From Pythium myriotylum (Eukaryota > Oomycota > Peronosporomycetes > Pythiales > Pythiaceae), in NCBI GenBank assembly GCA_023091665.1, contig JALJCQ010000017.1, positions 1,736,001-1,800,000 on the forward strand: a DNA stretch of 64,000 nt, read 5' to 3'. This document shows positions 20,968-31,247 of this stretch, piece by piece. Under the pieces are notes generated by a model. That model did no database searches. It was given only the letters and a program-made list of their open reading frames with translations, and was not told where the DNA came from. A program made the translations under genes and the position numbers. Position 1 is the first letter of the stretch. Each line of letters starts with the position of its first letter.

Positions 20968-21798
20968 TCAGCACAGGATGGACTTCAGAGACATGCTGTC
21001 CTTCCGATCGTCCGTCGTGAGGTCCACTGACGGAGGGGACGCGACTGGAGACCACGTTGGATCCGCCATGTCCTCGTCCAACTCTTGCTCGTCGTCGTCG
21101 TCGCTGATTGCAGCTAGGGCGGCAGCCGACTCCAGCTGCTTCATGTCCTTTGCGCGCTTCGCTCGCTTGGCCATTTCCTCCGAGGCTGGGGAAGCGAGCC
21201 GCCCGGTGGAGATGCCCTTAGCGGCGGTGTTTGGATCTTGCATAATACATTCAAGCGTGTACTCGAACGCAGCAATCTTCTTCGCAATGTACTCCTTGTT
21301 TGAGCCCTTGGCGACCGCTAGCGACTCGCGCAACATGTCGATGCTCTTCTGAAGGCTGCGGATCTGGCGGTGCGGCCAGCGCTGGATGCCGTGGCGACGG
21401 CAGATCTTTTTGAGAAGGGTCGCACAGATTCCGAACTGTCGCGCCACGGCCGCGATTGGCATGTTGAAGCACTTGCGCAGATCTTCGAGCTGGATGACTG
21501 GTCCGTAGCGCTTGGTGCGCTCGGACGGGGACTGCACCGAGGGCGGAAGCGCGTACATGGAGGACGCGACGGGGCTGGCCGAGTTGAACGGCGAGCGCTC
21601 GAACGACTCGATGTCTTCTGGGCTTGGCATCGCAACCTTGAGGTCGACCTTGCTGCGGAATCCGGCTTGGACGGCGGCGGCGCCGGGCGCGATCGCAGGC
21701 GGCGCGCACTGTGCGTCATGCACGACGGGATCGCGCTTGAGGGCGATGAGGATCTCGCCGATCGCGAAGTCGTCGACACTGAGCGGCGCTGGGGTCAT
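20968..21798 (-). CDS. RWP-RK domain transcription factor (RWPHRQ variant)
   Basis: The 276-residue protein starts at the ATG 21796-21798. The RWP-RK domain spans about residues 93-150: a helix (IQLEDLRKCFNMPIAAVARQ), then FGICATLLKKICRRHGI and QRWPHRQIRSL. The invariant RWPxRK reads RWPHRQ here, with the final Lys replaced by Gln. A predicted coiled coil follows, and a strongly acidic stretch (SDDDDEQELDED) near the C-terminus could be an activation region. RWP-RK proteins bind DNA in plants (NIN-like) and are expanded in oomycetes. The target genes here are unknown. Confidence 0.9.
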   Translation of the reverse strand: MTPAPLSVDDFAIGEILIALKRDPVVHDAQCAPPAIAPGAAAVQAGFRSKVDLKVAMPSPEDIESFERSPFNSASPVASSMYALPPSVQSPSERTKRYGPVIQLEDLRKCFNMPIAAVARQFGICATLLKKICRRHGIQRWPHRQIRSLQKSIDMLRESLAVAKGSNKEYIAKKIAAFEYTLECIMQDPNTAAKGISTGRLASPASEEMAKRAKRAKDMKQLESAAALAAISDDDDEQELDEDMADPTWSPVASPPSVDLTTDDRKDSMSLKSILC

Positions 21799-23195
21799 GG
21801 TGGGAGGAGAGCGCTTGCGGCGTTGACGTCCGAGTGGAGAATGACAGGAGGCGGCGGAGGCGGCGCGGGAGCCACGCGCGTCTCTTGTGATGGATACGGC
21901 CAGAGAAGGGAGCGGCGTCTCTCCAGTCCACGGCGACGTTGCGCTGCTCCTCCCGCCCTTCCTGCTCCTCCGACCGCCTTGTTCGATTTTTCCCCTCGCG
22001 TTGCCCGCACGAATAAAATCCACTTCAAAACCTGTGTTTAGCCCGCTGCCCCTACCCCTGGTACCGCGCTGATTGGATGATGTCCCTCGACCCGCCCATG
22101 AGTGACGACGCGTCTGTCTACGTGGACCGCATGACGCAAGTGCGAACCTCCGAAATTTGATCCTCGGGAGCTTCACTCCGCTGCTCAAGGCGTGCGACAA
22201 GGTTTCCACGACCTTCACACGACACTCACGATGCTGATCTGACAGTGAAGCTTAGAACTCAATGAACAATCTGGACGATGAATAGAATTGAGTATTTGAC
22301 GTGGTCCACATTGAAGGATGTGTACACACTATCCTAGTGAGGAAGTCGCTCAAGCCTAATTGTGTGTGCGCCGTGGTTGATGACTTCGATGAATTTTTCG
22401 GCAAACAAGCGTCGCACTTCACCTCCCATCTCCATCGCAATCATCTCCATTGTCGAGATCGTTCCTGCGTCCAACGGAAAGCTTCAAACCAAAGCTGAAC
22501 CTTCCCCGACCACCAAGGCGACGCTTGAAGATCAGCTCCACGCGGCTCGTGTTTCTGCTGCGAAGAAACCAACGCACCGAGAATCATCGGCTACCACTCG
22601 CCGCTCGAGTTGCATTGCTCCTCCTCCTCGCCATCTGTGTTGGTGGTTGGCTAGTGATGTGACTTGGACTGTTTTCTGTTCTGCGAAGTCAATTCGACTC
22701 GCTGAGCAAGCGCCACCTGCTCGCTCGCTCTCTCAGGTCACTGCACATTCTGCCATCAATGCGGACTGCTGTTGACGAGATCTGATGGTGAGAAAGAAGA
22801 CCAGGAGGGGGGGAATCCAGCAAGCCACCAAGCAAGAGTATCCATCTCTGGCATTCCTCTCGGAACACGACGGCAACCCTACACCCTCCGAGAAAGCCCT
22901 TCTGGCGTAAACCTGAGAAAACTGGCAACGTAACTAGCCATTCGCTCAAGAAGGGATAACATTTTAGCAGAAGATGAGTCTACGTACAAAAAGACTAATT
23001 CCTTAAAGTGTAGTAAATATTCATGAGGTGTATGCGTTACCAGAGTTCAATCGCCAACTGCAATGTGCGACTCGGGTGGGTGATGTCAGCAGCTTTTCCG
23101 CGTCGGTTCACTCTCCTCAAGGCTGTGCCGCTGTCACAGAACGCCGCCCTCACAACCTCTTCAGCCGCACCCGAATTAGAGCCAAGCAGTAGGTC
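21799..23195. other. Intergenic region with weak coding hints
   Basis: This 1.4-kb gap holds no convincing complete gene. A plus-strand frame ending at a stop at 22660-22662 would encode a basic stretch followed by a hydrophobic tail (VALLLLLAICVGGWLVM). It lacks an ATG and would need an upstream exon. A minus-strand 38-codon frame around 22330-22445 begins MEMIAMEMGGEVRRLFAEKF. Neither is reliable. Confidence 0.25.
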
Positions 23196-23807
23196 ATGTC
23201 AGACGTCGTGCCTTCGTTCTTCCCGACTCCGCATGAGATCGCGGGCGGGATCCGGTGGGTCCGCGAGCACCCCGTCGTCGCCACAGCCGCCGCCGCCGCC
23301 GCCACTGCCGTCAGTGTCATCACATTCCTGCGCTCCAAAACACTCTTCGAAGACGACAACGAGCTGGTTCCTTCGCGCAACGAACGCGGTGACGGCGAGT
23401 TACCGGAACCTCGAGAGCGGTTCGCCACGTGGACCGACCACTACCCTCCTCCCATCCAAACTGAGCTCAACAGCGACTCGATCCTTTTGCACCGACGGAG
23501 TCGTTCCCTCCAAGAAGTCCTTCCAAGCAAGTTGCGCAATGATGCGAAAGATGCCGAAGACGTGTACAGTATTACCGACAGCGAGCTCTCAGCCGCGTCA
23601 CCACACCTATCTCGCCGGAATAGCCCAGCCTCGTCCAAGAAACTTTGCGAAGATACCACCACCAATGAAGAATCTCCGCGTGGCGTCAATGTCCCGCCTA
23701 CGTGTGTAGAGGGTGTTTGTTTTGAGCCCGAAGATGACCCAGATTCAGCTTCCCCACAATGGGGTTGGTATGTGTCCACGACTCCGCCTGAGGAACAATA
23801 CTACTAG
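23196..23807 (+). CDS. 'WGW' family membrane-anchored protein, member 1
   Basis: The 203-residue protein starts at the ATG 23196. Near the N-terminus it has SFFPTPHEIAGGIRWVREHP followed by a single hydrophobic segment (VVATAAAAAATAVSVITFL). A long hydrophilic Ser/Glu-rich region follows, and the C-terminus is SPQWGWYVSTTPPEEQYY. The gene at 32636 (minus strand) has the same plan: FFPTANEVVRAVQFVRENP, a membrane segment, a polar linker, and DPDWGWFIPTSHDEE at the C-terminus. I infer one family with a conserved N-terminal anchor and a C-terminal aromatic motif. The function is unknown. Confidence 0.7.
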   Translation: MSDVVPSFFPTPHEIAGGIRWVREHPVVATAAAAAATAVSVITFLRSKTLFEDDNELVPSRNERGDGELPEPRERFATWTDHYPPPIQTELNSDSILLHRRSRSLQEVLPSKLRNDAKDAEDVYSITDSELSAASPHLSRRNSPASSKKLCEDTTTNEESPRGVNVPPTCVEGVCFEPEDDPDSASPQWGWYVSTTPPEEQYY

Positions 23808-24255
23808 ACGCCAGTGACTACTGCACGAACGCTGGACGGCAAACCCCCCTCCCTCCCTCACTCCTTCCCCCTCTAATGGTCGGTCGGGTGTAGATCGAAA
23901 GGCCACAGTCGAGGACTACATCCTTCAAGGGCTCCCGTAGCCCAAGTTGTGGTCTGCCTATACCTCGCCGTAGATCGCGAAGATATAGTGTTCCTTAGAG
24001 CGGTGATGCTGAGAGAAGATTCATTGTGATCTTCACAACGCTTTAATTTAATTTCATCTCTATTGACTTCTTTATTGTCCCGCGTTAATGTTTCTTGGAA
24101 GTTTGCTTCAATGAACATCCGTTTCATCGCACAGAAGGCGAATCACAACCATCCAAGCCGTTCCGAAACGTCGTCGGTTATAAGCAATAATGCCAAAGAG
24201 GAATAAAAAGATTGCTGAATGGTCTCAATAGATGTCAATTACTGGTTCATAGCAC
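23808..24255. other. Intergenic, convergent
   Basis: There are 448 bp between convergent genes, with a C/T-rich tract at about 23846-23877. I see no gene. Confidence 0.4.
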
Positions 24256-25836
24256 TCATTCAGTCATAATACCACCATCACTCGAGACACGATGAAGCTT
24301 TGGCACCATTCCTCCACTCACAGCAGCTTGAATGATTGTCTGGACACCCTCAGGGCTCAAGAAGTTGTCCTCTAGGCCGAGGAACCGCATTTGAGGGCAT
24401 GCACCACTCGCCAACACGTCTCGCAAAGGCTCCACGCAGTTATCGGTGATGAGGTTCCCGCCGAGACAAAGATACTTGAGCTTCCTCGTAGGAGCTGGTG
24501 AAGAGGCAAGCGAAGCCATAAGCCTGCGAAGACCACACTCGCCAATGTAGTTTCTGCGCAAGTCAAGCCGCATGAGATGAGGGAGCGATCGCGACTCAAG
24601 AAGTCGAGCTACGTCGGCCGAGCCTGCATCAGTAATACTGTTGCCACCAAGAAGCAAGTCTTGCAGCATGGGGCATGCTCCCCGAGAGAGTACTTGGCAT
24701 AAAGCTCGGAGGCCATTGCGACGGCTTGTGTTTGTGAAGGCTGACACAATCTGTAGCTGGCGCAAGCGCCTACCAGCCCCAGCGTCGATAGCCCCGGCGA
24801 GCTGCTTGATGACAACCTCCCCGAGGTTGTTGTGGGAGACATCCAGTTCCGAGCATCCCCACGCATGTAAGGCGTGCTTTTGGTCGGGGGAAGTGGGTTC
24901 TCCACACGGGTTTGTCGCCTTGAAAACCACGAGGCGCTCCAGATTCACCATCCTACGCAGGGTCGAATATGATTTGTCCAGGATGAAACACTGATGAAGT
25001 TTGTTGATCTCGATCTCCAGCTTGTAGACGCACGAAGGCAGCAAGGTAGCGGCACAACGGTTGAGGCAACGCAGTGACATAGTTTGGCGACCATCAAGAA
25101 ACGAGAAGACGGTCCGCAGACAGTCTTCTGGGAGCGGACCGATGATACGGCCAGAGAACCCCGTTGCTGGTACGAGAGACGTTGAGTCGGCGGTGCGTCG
25201 GCGTTTGGCAGTGCCCACCGCGCCATGAGTAGGCTTTTGGCGTTTGACACCAACAAAGTGAGTTGCAGGGCTCGAGGATTCCTCTCGGGTCGCTGCAGCT
25301 TCGTGGAAGCTGAGCGACACAAGAGACTGGAGACGGCGTCGTAGGGTCGCGGTGTTCCGGTATTCTTCCAAAGAGCCTGCCCGAGAGTACAAGGAAAGTT
25401 CGATGCGCTTGGCGAGTGCTGTGGCGCCTTCTCGGGCAGAAGCAGCCGCGGCGGAGGTCCCTGTGTTTCGACGCTCACGTCGGCGGGTCGAGGTCGCCTG
25501 GGAGGCTAGGAAGGCTTGGACCGGAGTGGGGGCTCCCGCAGGTGCGGTCGGCGGGAGCGCGCGGTGTCGTCTCTCCGTGAGAGTCAGGATGCGCTGCACC
25601 ATGACGCGTCGGTCCGGGAGGTCTCGCGCCGACTGCCACGGCACGGGCTTGGGCTCTTCTGGAGCCGGCTCCTCCTCCTCTTCGGGCACGGGCGTGAGAC
25701 TCAGGCGTGCGTTTTCAGCGAGCCGCTGCTTGAGCTCGGCGTCCGAGGGCTCGTTCGAGGGCGTAAGCTGCGTCCACTGGTACTGGAGCGCCGTGGCCGT
25801 GAGCGGCGTCACGGGCTGGCGCGTGTTCTCGAGCAT
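24256..25836 (-). CDS. KIX-like, F-box and leucine-rich-repeat protein
   Basis: This is a single exon of 526 residues from the ATG at 25834-25836. Residues about 67-172 resemble a KIX domain: it opens WQSARDLPDRRVMVQRILTL and closes with LAKRIELSLYSRAGSLEEYR, the typical start and end, separated by a 45-residue low-complexity insertion. A basic patch (VKRQKP, AKRRR) follows. An F-box-like segment at about 233-268 (PLPEDCLRTVFSFLDGRQ) and RNI-type leucine-rich repeats from about 330 to the end (LMRLDLRRNYIGECGLRRLM and LKYLCLGGNLITDNCVEPL) complete it. KIX domains bind transcriptional activators and F-box/LRR proteins recruit substrates to SCF ubiquitin ligases. The combination is inferred from sequence only. 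Confidence 0.75.
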   Translation of the reverse strand: MLENTRQPVTPLTATALQYQWTQLTPSNEPSDAELKQRLAENARLSLTPVPEEEEEPAPEEPKPVPWQSARDLPDRRVMVQRILTLTERRHRALPPTAPAGAPTPVQAFLASQATSTRRRERRNTGTSAAAASAREGATALAKRIELSLYSRAGSLEEYRNTATLRRRLQSLVSLSFHEAAATREESSSPATHFVGVKRQKPTHGAVGTAKRRRTADSTSLVPATGFSGRIIGPLPEDCLRTVFSFLDGRQTMSLRCLNRCAATLLPSCVYKLEIEINKLHQCFILDKSYSTLRRMVNLERLVVFKATNPCGEPTSPDQKHALHAWGCSELDVSHNNLGEVVIKQLAGAIDAGAGRRLRQLQIVSAFTNTSRRNGLRALCQVLSRGACPMLQDLLLGGNSITDAGSADVARLLESRSLPHLMRLDLRRNYIGECGLRRLMASLASSPAPTRKLKYLCLGGNLITDNCVEPLRDVLASGACPQMRFLGLEDNFLSPEGVQTIIQAAVSGGMVPKLHRVSSDGGIMTE

Positions 25837-26250
25837 TCTCGATGGGGTACTCGAAGGGAGGGCTCGAGTGGGTACTGGATGGCGGTCCAGTGGCTTGGCG
25901 CTGGAAAAGCGGAAGTGGCTGGGGCCCCGGTCGAGCGCCAGCGTGAGTTACCTTCGGTTCCATCTCACCGTCCATTTCCGTCAGCCGGCGCGACTGTTCG
26001 GTTGTGCGGTTCCAACAAACCAGGTGGCCCCGCCCTATCCCCGGATCCGGCTGCGGTCGTCAGCAGCTGTTGAGTGCCTTTTCCGGAGAGCTGCTGGTGC
26101 CTCACAGACGTCGCGCGTGTCGTGCCGACGTCAAGACTGATGACAGCTGGACACATCAGCCCAAGCACTGGTCGAGCCTCGAAGATCGGCGCCGCCGTGG
26201 CTCCCGACAGGACCTCGCTCCCCACTGAGGAGGCAGCCACCATGCCGCCC

Positions 26251-26258
<8 letters not shown>

Positions 26259-26282
<24 letters not shown>
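26259..26282. repeat. (GA)n microsatellite
   Basis: About twelve GA units lie in a row within the gene-poor interval upstream of the KIX/F-box/LRR gene. Confidence 0.9.
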
Positions 26283-26649
26283 ACGAGCCGAGTGGAGGAG
26301 AGGTCGGCGTGGAAGGCTGTGGATGCCCATCCAGAGTTTCCCTCACGGAATCCACATGAGGCCAGTTTGGTGGCGAGCCTCTTCGCCCGAGAGGCGCCCA
26401 CTGTGTCGTGCGCCATCTTGGTCATTAAGATTGTCCGTTCTGGAGCCACGCAGACGGCCCGTCGGCGGCAGCCCTTGAGGGCAGTCGGCGCGACCTAAAC
26501 GTGGAAGCAAGCCGATCTTGGACGCACGAAATCAAGCGTCCCACTCTGGCCGCGCAAAGCTCTCCTACACCGCATCCCCGTCCGAAGTGATATGGATTAC
26601 CGTCGCAAACCACTTGCAAACGCCTGTGAGAGTTGAAGAGGAACTGTAC

Positions 26650-26704
26650 ACACTAGACCTCCTGACTGGACTGGCTACCCTAGTGTCACTCTAATCAGGA
26701 GGTC
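26650..26704. repeat. Nested inverted repeat
   Basis: GACCTCCTGA (26656-26665) is matched by its exact reverse complement at 26695-26704, and ACACTAG (26650-26656) by CTAGTGT (26680-26686). The two pairs interleave, so a single RNA cannot form both stems at once. No coding gene is near. Confidence 0.6.
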
Positions 26705-27576
26705 GCGGTGTCTGGAGGACTGACGTGGTGAAACTCACGGCGCGCGACTACGCTCTCTGGCACTTCTCAGGGATGTTGATCCACATCGGATCTGTCTGTG
26801 TGCGGCTACTCATTTTACCAGCCCGCCCGCCGGCGTTCCACTTGGCCGTCTCTCGCAGCTTGGTTACACTCATCGTGATCAACTCGCGGGCACTTCCACC
26901 GGCAGCTCTCGAACGGTGAACAGTTACACGTCGAAACGCGTGCGTCACCCTGCAATCGACTGACAGGATGCGTGAGATGCAGCATACGAAGAAGATAGAC
27001 TGCGAGGTACGCCGTGTGACTCCAGAAACCAGACCGTGCGCGCGCCTCACGACACCACTGCCTGCTTTTCTTTCTCGCATGTGGGATTCACGAAGCGCCT
27101 CAACGTTTCCATGAACGGAGGGTGAAGGGTCGGCTCGGTTGGATTTGTCAATCAGATCATGGCGGACGACTGGTGGGCGGCGAGCTTCCTTCTTCAAGTC
27201 GTCACTGGTTGTCCTTTCGCGACATTTGCGTAAGTCACAGGACGCTGAAACCAACAACACTGCCGACATGAGATCCCGGCGCGAAGGGAGAGGATCCGGA
27301 ATGGTGGTGTGAGGCCAAATGGGATTACTGCCTCCGGTGTCCTTTACGTCCGGTCTGTGCCGTGTTGGCGGGGAAGATCATACCAATACTGTACTCTACA
27401 TCCTCGCATGATGGAATGCATTTTGGAAAGTGAAGCTAAGGAAAGTTGGCTTAGGGTAGCTCAATCAACCTGCGAACCTAAGCTGAGGTGGCAGTTCAGT
27501 CCCTGTCCTGAAGTAACGCGATGAAGTAAACACGAAGTGAGGCATCGAGTTGGGCACGTGGATGCTTGCATACCCC

Positions 27577-28874
27577 ATGACCATGGCGGAGAATCGAACC
27601 AGCGACTTCATTCAGCGGTGTCAGCAGTACTCGCAGCGGCTGGGAGACACCAAACAAAAGGTCCGTTGTGTCTGCTCGTATGCGCTGCTGGAGTCGCAGT
27701 CGTGATTGATTGCGTCCGGTGCGTTCATCCAGAAAGCCCCGTCGCCGATTCAGGAGAACGCCCAGTTCAATGCCGCAGCCGCGGATGTTTCGAGGGAGAT
27801 CACGCAAGTGACCAAGCGAATGCAGCAATTGACTCAGTGTGAGCTCGTTCGGCCCCTGGCGTGTCATGGTAGAGGTCCAGCCGTCCTTACGTGGAGATGC
27901 TTGCTTGCAGTGGTTAGACAGAACAACATGTTCAATGATCCTACCGAAGCGATCAATGAGCTTGCCGCACTCGTGAAGAAGGACATCACAGACATCAACG
28001 TACAACTGGACAACCTTCAGGTGAGGGCCAAGGATCCCAGTTGGTTGCGTATTGTCAAGAGCTTACAGAATGGCGCGATACTTGCTCAGGAGTACATCAA
28101 TAGTCGTCGCTCGACGTACACGTCTCGCCAGGCCGCGAACCATTCAGACGCAATAGTCTCTTTAATGAAGACCAACCTGATTGCCACTACCAGAGGTTTC
28201 AAGGACATCCTAGAGGTAGGCGAATAGCAGGGGTTGTGAGCTCTCGGCAAACCGTGGACTGAGTCTCACGCCGCGCAGGTGCGACAAGAAAACATGAAAT
28301 TGACACAAAACCGCAAGGCTCGCTACGGAAAAACTGCTTCAAGTGCTCTGGGCAAACCACTTGCGTTCAAGGCGCCGCCACGTCCGGGATCGACGAGCAC
28401 CAATGGATCTGATATCAATCTTTCGAACTCCCTTCCACGCCCACACGGGGTTCAGAATGACGAGTCGAGCGGCAGTGAGATCACGCCTTTGATCTCGACA
28501 ATTGCACAAGAGCAAATTGTCGCGGAGCAACAAAACTACATGTCTGCACGAGCTGAGGCTATCACACAGATTGAGAGCCACATCGTGGAGATTGGTCAGC
28601 AGTTTGGCCGGTTATCGACATTGATTCAGGAGCAGGGAGACCTTGTTCGAAGGTGAGTCGTACTTGTGGAGCTTGCTGGTTTATAGCATTTTGACGGCGT
28701 GTGATGACGAGCAGAATTGATGACCACGTCGACGACACTGTTGGCAACATCCATGCGGGAGAAAACGAGTTGCTCAAGTACTATTCGAGCCTCTCGAATA
28801 ACCGCATGCTGGCAGTCAAGGTATCGGCTATTTTATTCCTTTTCCTCATTTTCTTCATGTTCTTCCTAGCTTAG
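27577..28874 (+). CDS. SED5: Syntaxin-5 (Sed5) Golgi Qa-SNARE
   Basis: Six exons (27577-27660, 27733-27838, 27911-28020, 28090-28215, 28279-28652, 28715-28874) with introns of 72, 72, 69, 63 and 62 nt give 319 residues. The N-terminal helix region includes NNMFNDPTEAINELAALVKKD and FKDILEVRQENMK. The Qa-SNARE motif runs from about residue 225 to 285, with the zero-layer Gln in HIVEIGQQFGRLSTLIQEQ. A C-terminal anchor (ILFLFLIFFMFFLA) ends the protein. Sed5 drives vesicle fusion at the cis-Golgi. ATG 27583 has a better context (ACCATGG) than 27577 and may be the real start. The third intron is stop-free and in frame. Confidence 0.93.
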
Positions 28875-28973
28875 AGGCAAAGTCGTAGACAGGAAGGCTG
28901 CTACAGCCCTGTCGAAATAATAGAGAGCGAACGAGGTACCACAACGCGCCGTATGGTACTCCTTATCACGCGG

Positions 28974-29294
28974 TTACTTCTTTTGCTTCTCTGCAAGTGC
29001 AATAAACGAACCGACGGCCACAGCCACTACCGTCGCTCCCTGTGCAACCACTCTCGCGCGCATGAATCGTTGCTGAGTCTTCTGGTCGGCCATGGTGACG
29101 AAGGATCGGAGACCTCCAACCAGCACGCCCGCCGTGACGAGGCACCCAATGGGCACTAGCGGCTCTTCTGCGAACTTGCGCTTGGTCTTCTCCCAACCGG
29201 ATTCCGGGAACGGAGGGATTTCCATGGTCGCCGTCGACGTTCTTCCAGCTCGCTCAATCTTGCGATGGCCATCACTGCGCCTGGACAAAGACAT
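28974..29294 (-). CDS. HIG1-domain mitochondrial inner-membrane protein
   Basis: The frame gives 106 residues from the ATG 29292-29294, or 83 from the ATG at 29223-29225, which has the stronger context (ACCATGG). The core, FAEEPLVPIGCLVTAGVLVG then QRFMRARVVAQGATVVAVAV, is the HIG1 hairpin: two membrane helices around the conserved loop containing RARVVAQG. HIGD1/Rcf1 proteins assemble with respiratory supercomplexes and cytochrome oxidase. The gene diverges from ATP synthase subunit d across 174 bp, so two respiratory genes share a promoter. The Arg-rich extension of the longer form could be targeting sequence or 5' leader. Confidence 0.8.
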   Translation of the reverse strand: MSLSRRSDGHRKIERAGRTSTATMEIPPFPESGWEKTKRKFAEEPLVPIGCLVTAGVLVGGLRSFVTMADQKTQQRFMRARVVAQGATVVAVAVGSFIALAEKQKK

Positions 29295-29468
29295 GGGAGA
29301 GTCAACTTTTGCGGGCGCGAAAGTTAACTTTGAATCGCGCCTCGTGCGGGCGACTCAATTCACGGATCGATCAGGTTTCACAGGTCGCGCGCGTGCCCCC
29401 CCAGGTAACCACAGGCTCCTGCGTGCTCCCCCACCGCTCGCTTCACTCGGGAGATCAGAACCGTCAGC

Positions 29469-30147
29469 ATGCTCAAGCTCCGCCAGCAGGTCGTGCGCCG
29501 CGTCGCGGCCCAGCGCTCGTTCGACTGGGAGGGCGTCTCCAAGAAGCTCTCGGACCCGCGCGCGCGCGCCGCGCTCGACAGCCTCCGCAACCTCCACGGC
29601 GAGATCCAGGCCGAGGCCCGCGAGTACATTAAGGAGCCGGAGGCCATCGACTTCGACTACTACCGATCCGTCATCAAGAACAAGGACCTCGTCAACGCCA
29701 TGGAGGTTGGTCGCGCCGAAATATTCCAAGTGTCGACAGGACGAATCGGCTTACTTGATTTTACTTGTAGGAGAACTACAAGAGCATTGTGTTCCCGACC
29801 ATCTCGGCCGACGACCTGGACAAGTTCTCGGAGGTCCCGGAGGAGCTTCGTGTGAACGAGAAGGAGACCATCGACCAGCTCGTAAGAATCGACGACTGCG
29901 CTGTGGACGCAGTTCAGATGGTCTGATGGGTTCTGCTTGGATTGTATAGTTTGCTCAGCTCGAAGACAAGGTTCAGGACTCGAAGAACCGCATTGTTGAG
30001 CTTCAGGAAATTATCTCGTTGCTCGAGGAGACTCGCACGACTCTTGCCACCACCATGGACGAAGTCACGGCCATGTACCCGGAGGTTGCTGAGGAGATCG
30101 ACGATGAAATCGCCAACTTCGAGTGGGAGAAGGACACCCAGGGCTAA
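29469..30147 (+). CDS. Mitochondrial F1Fo ATP synthase subunit d
   Basis: Exons 29469-29705, 29771-29881 and 29950-30147 (introns of 65 and 68 nt) encode 181 residues. The N-terminus (MLKLRQQVVRRVAAQRSFDW) resembles a short mitochondrial presequence followed by the FDWEG start typical of subunit d. The rest is helical and ends DEIANFEWEKDTQG. Subunit d belongs to the peripheral stalk. Family identity is based on layout and partial motif similarity. It shares a 174-bp divergent promoter with the HIG1 gene. Confidence 0.8.
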
Positions 30148-31247
30148 GCTGTCGCACATCCCTACATACATGTGCGATCTGCAGAAGACAAAGAAAGAGA
30201 TTCGTGTGGGTCTTTGTGGTGATGAATCGCAAACTTTCGCTAATTGAGGGTAATACGCCTTGAGTATTTCCTCAGCATTGTTAGCTAGGTTGTGACTCTT
30301 TGCAACATGCAAACTAAACCTCCCCTGGGCATCGGAATTGAAATGATAGCACATTCTCAACGCTATAGCACGAGGCGTCTATCGTGGGCTAACATTGCAG
30401 TATATAGAGCGTCCAACGTACGAGAGAGCTGAAGCAGAATCAAATCATTTGCTGCGGCCTGGTACCCACACGGTCATTTACAAGAGGCTCTTGCGATGGG
30501 GTCCAGTTGGTTACTCCTGAGGCCAAGCCCGTGGACAAACCATCATCGCCGTGATCACCCTAGAATCACTGTGCTTGCACAAAGCGTGTGTGATCATCGC
30601 TCACGAGTACCGATACCAATTCGAACTCGACTCGCCACTAGTGTAGTTCGATTTGATCGATCCAGTAGAATTCCCAGTCCAAAAGAAAACCTTGACTACG
30701 GGTACCCGAAAAGCCCTTACTGTGTGATCTTGAACGCGCATCCGTTTCGTACATCGTGCACCAGAGTTACCCAGCGGGAAAAAAGTTGTCCCAAGTGGCC
30801 GGACTAATGAACTACATGGAGGCTTAGGAATGACTCGGTTTTCCAGCCGAATATGCATACAACTTGCGGTTGAGGATCCACGAACTGTGCTGTGTGGCTA
30901 CTGGACCTGCTGTAATGAGTTTGAGATCTTGTTGCGCAGCTCTGTTGGCTCTCACACGTAACGTCTGCATCCGATTGAGTCTTCCGACAGTCAGAGCCTG
31001 TCGACCAGCCTCGTTGTACAAAAGGCAACCGCAATGATCTCTATCCAGTTTATGTTCTATCGGAGACTTCGCATAAGCAGGGAGTCGCAACAAGCAGTAG
31101 ATACGATTGATGCCGATGTCCTTGACATCGAGCGCAGTTCCTGTCGTATCAACTAAGCAAGCATGGGGTCTCCTTCCAGAATCTGCCGAGAAGAAAATGA
31201 TATCCACACACGTTCAGTCTGGGTCAGAAGCTCTATTGTGGACTATC
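30148..31247. other. Intergenic, 1.1 kb
   Basis: No reliable gene was found. A minus-strand frame at 30824-31207 (127 codons, opening at a GTG) sits just downstream of the twin CX9C gene and has balanced composition but no recognisable motif. It may be relic sequence. Confidence 0.35.

Larger units (their letters stand above)
25837..27576. other. Gene-poor 1.7-kb interval
   Basis: No open frame here has a recognisable domain or a good start. It contains a (GA)n tract at 26259-26282 and an inverted repeat at 26650-26704. The frames covering it are Arg/Ser/Pro-rich and change strand freely, which is typical of GC-rich noncoding DNA. Confidence 0.4.

Noticed and set aside
26748..27269. 173-codon minus-strand ORF
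   Set aside because: It opens at a GTG, lacks domains, and its composition resembles noncoding GC-rich DNA.
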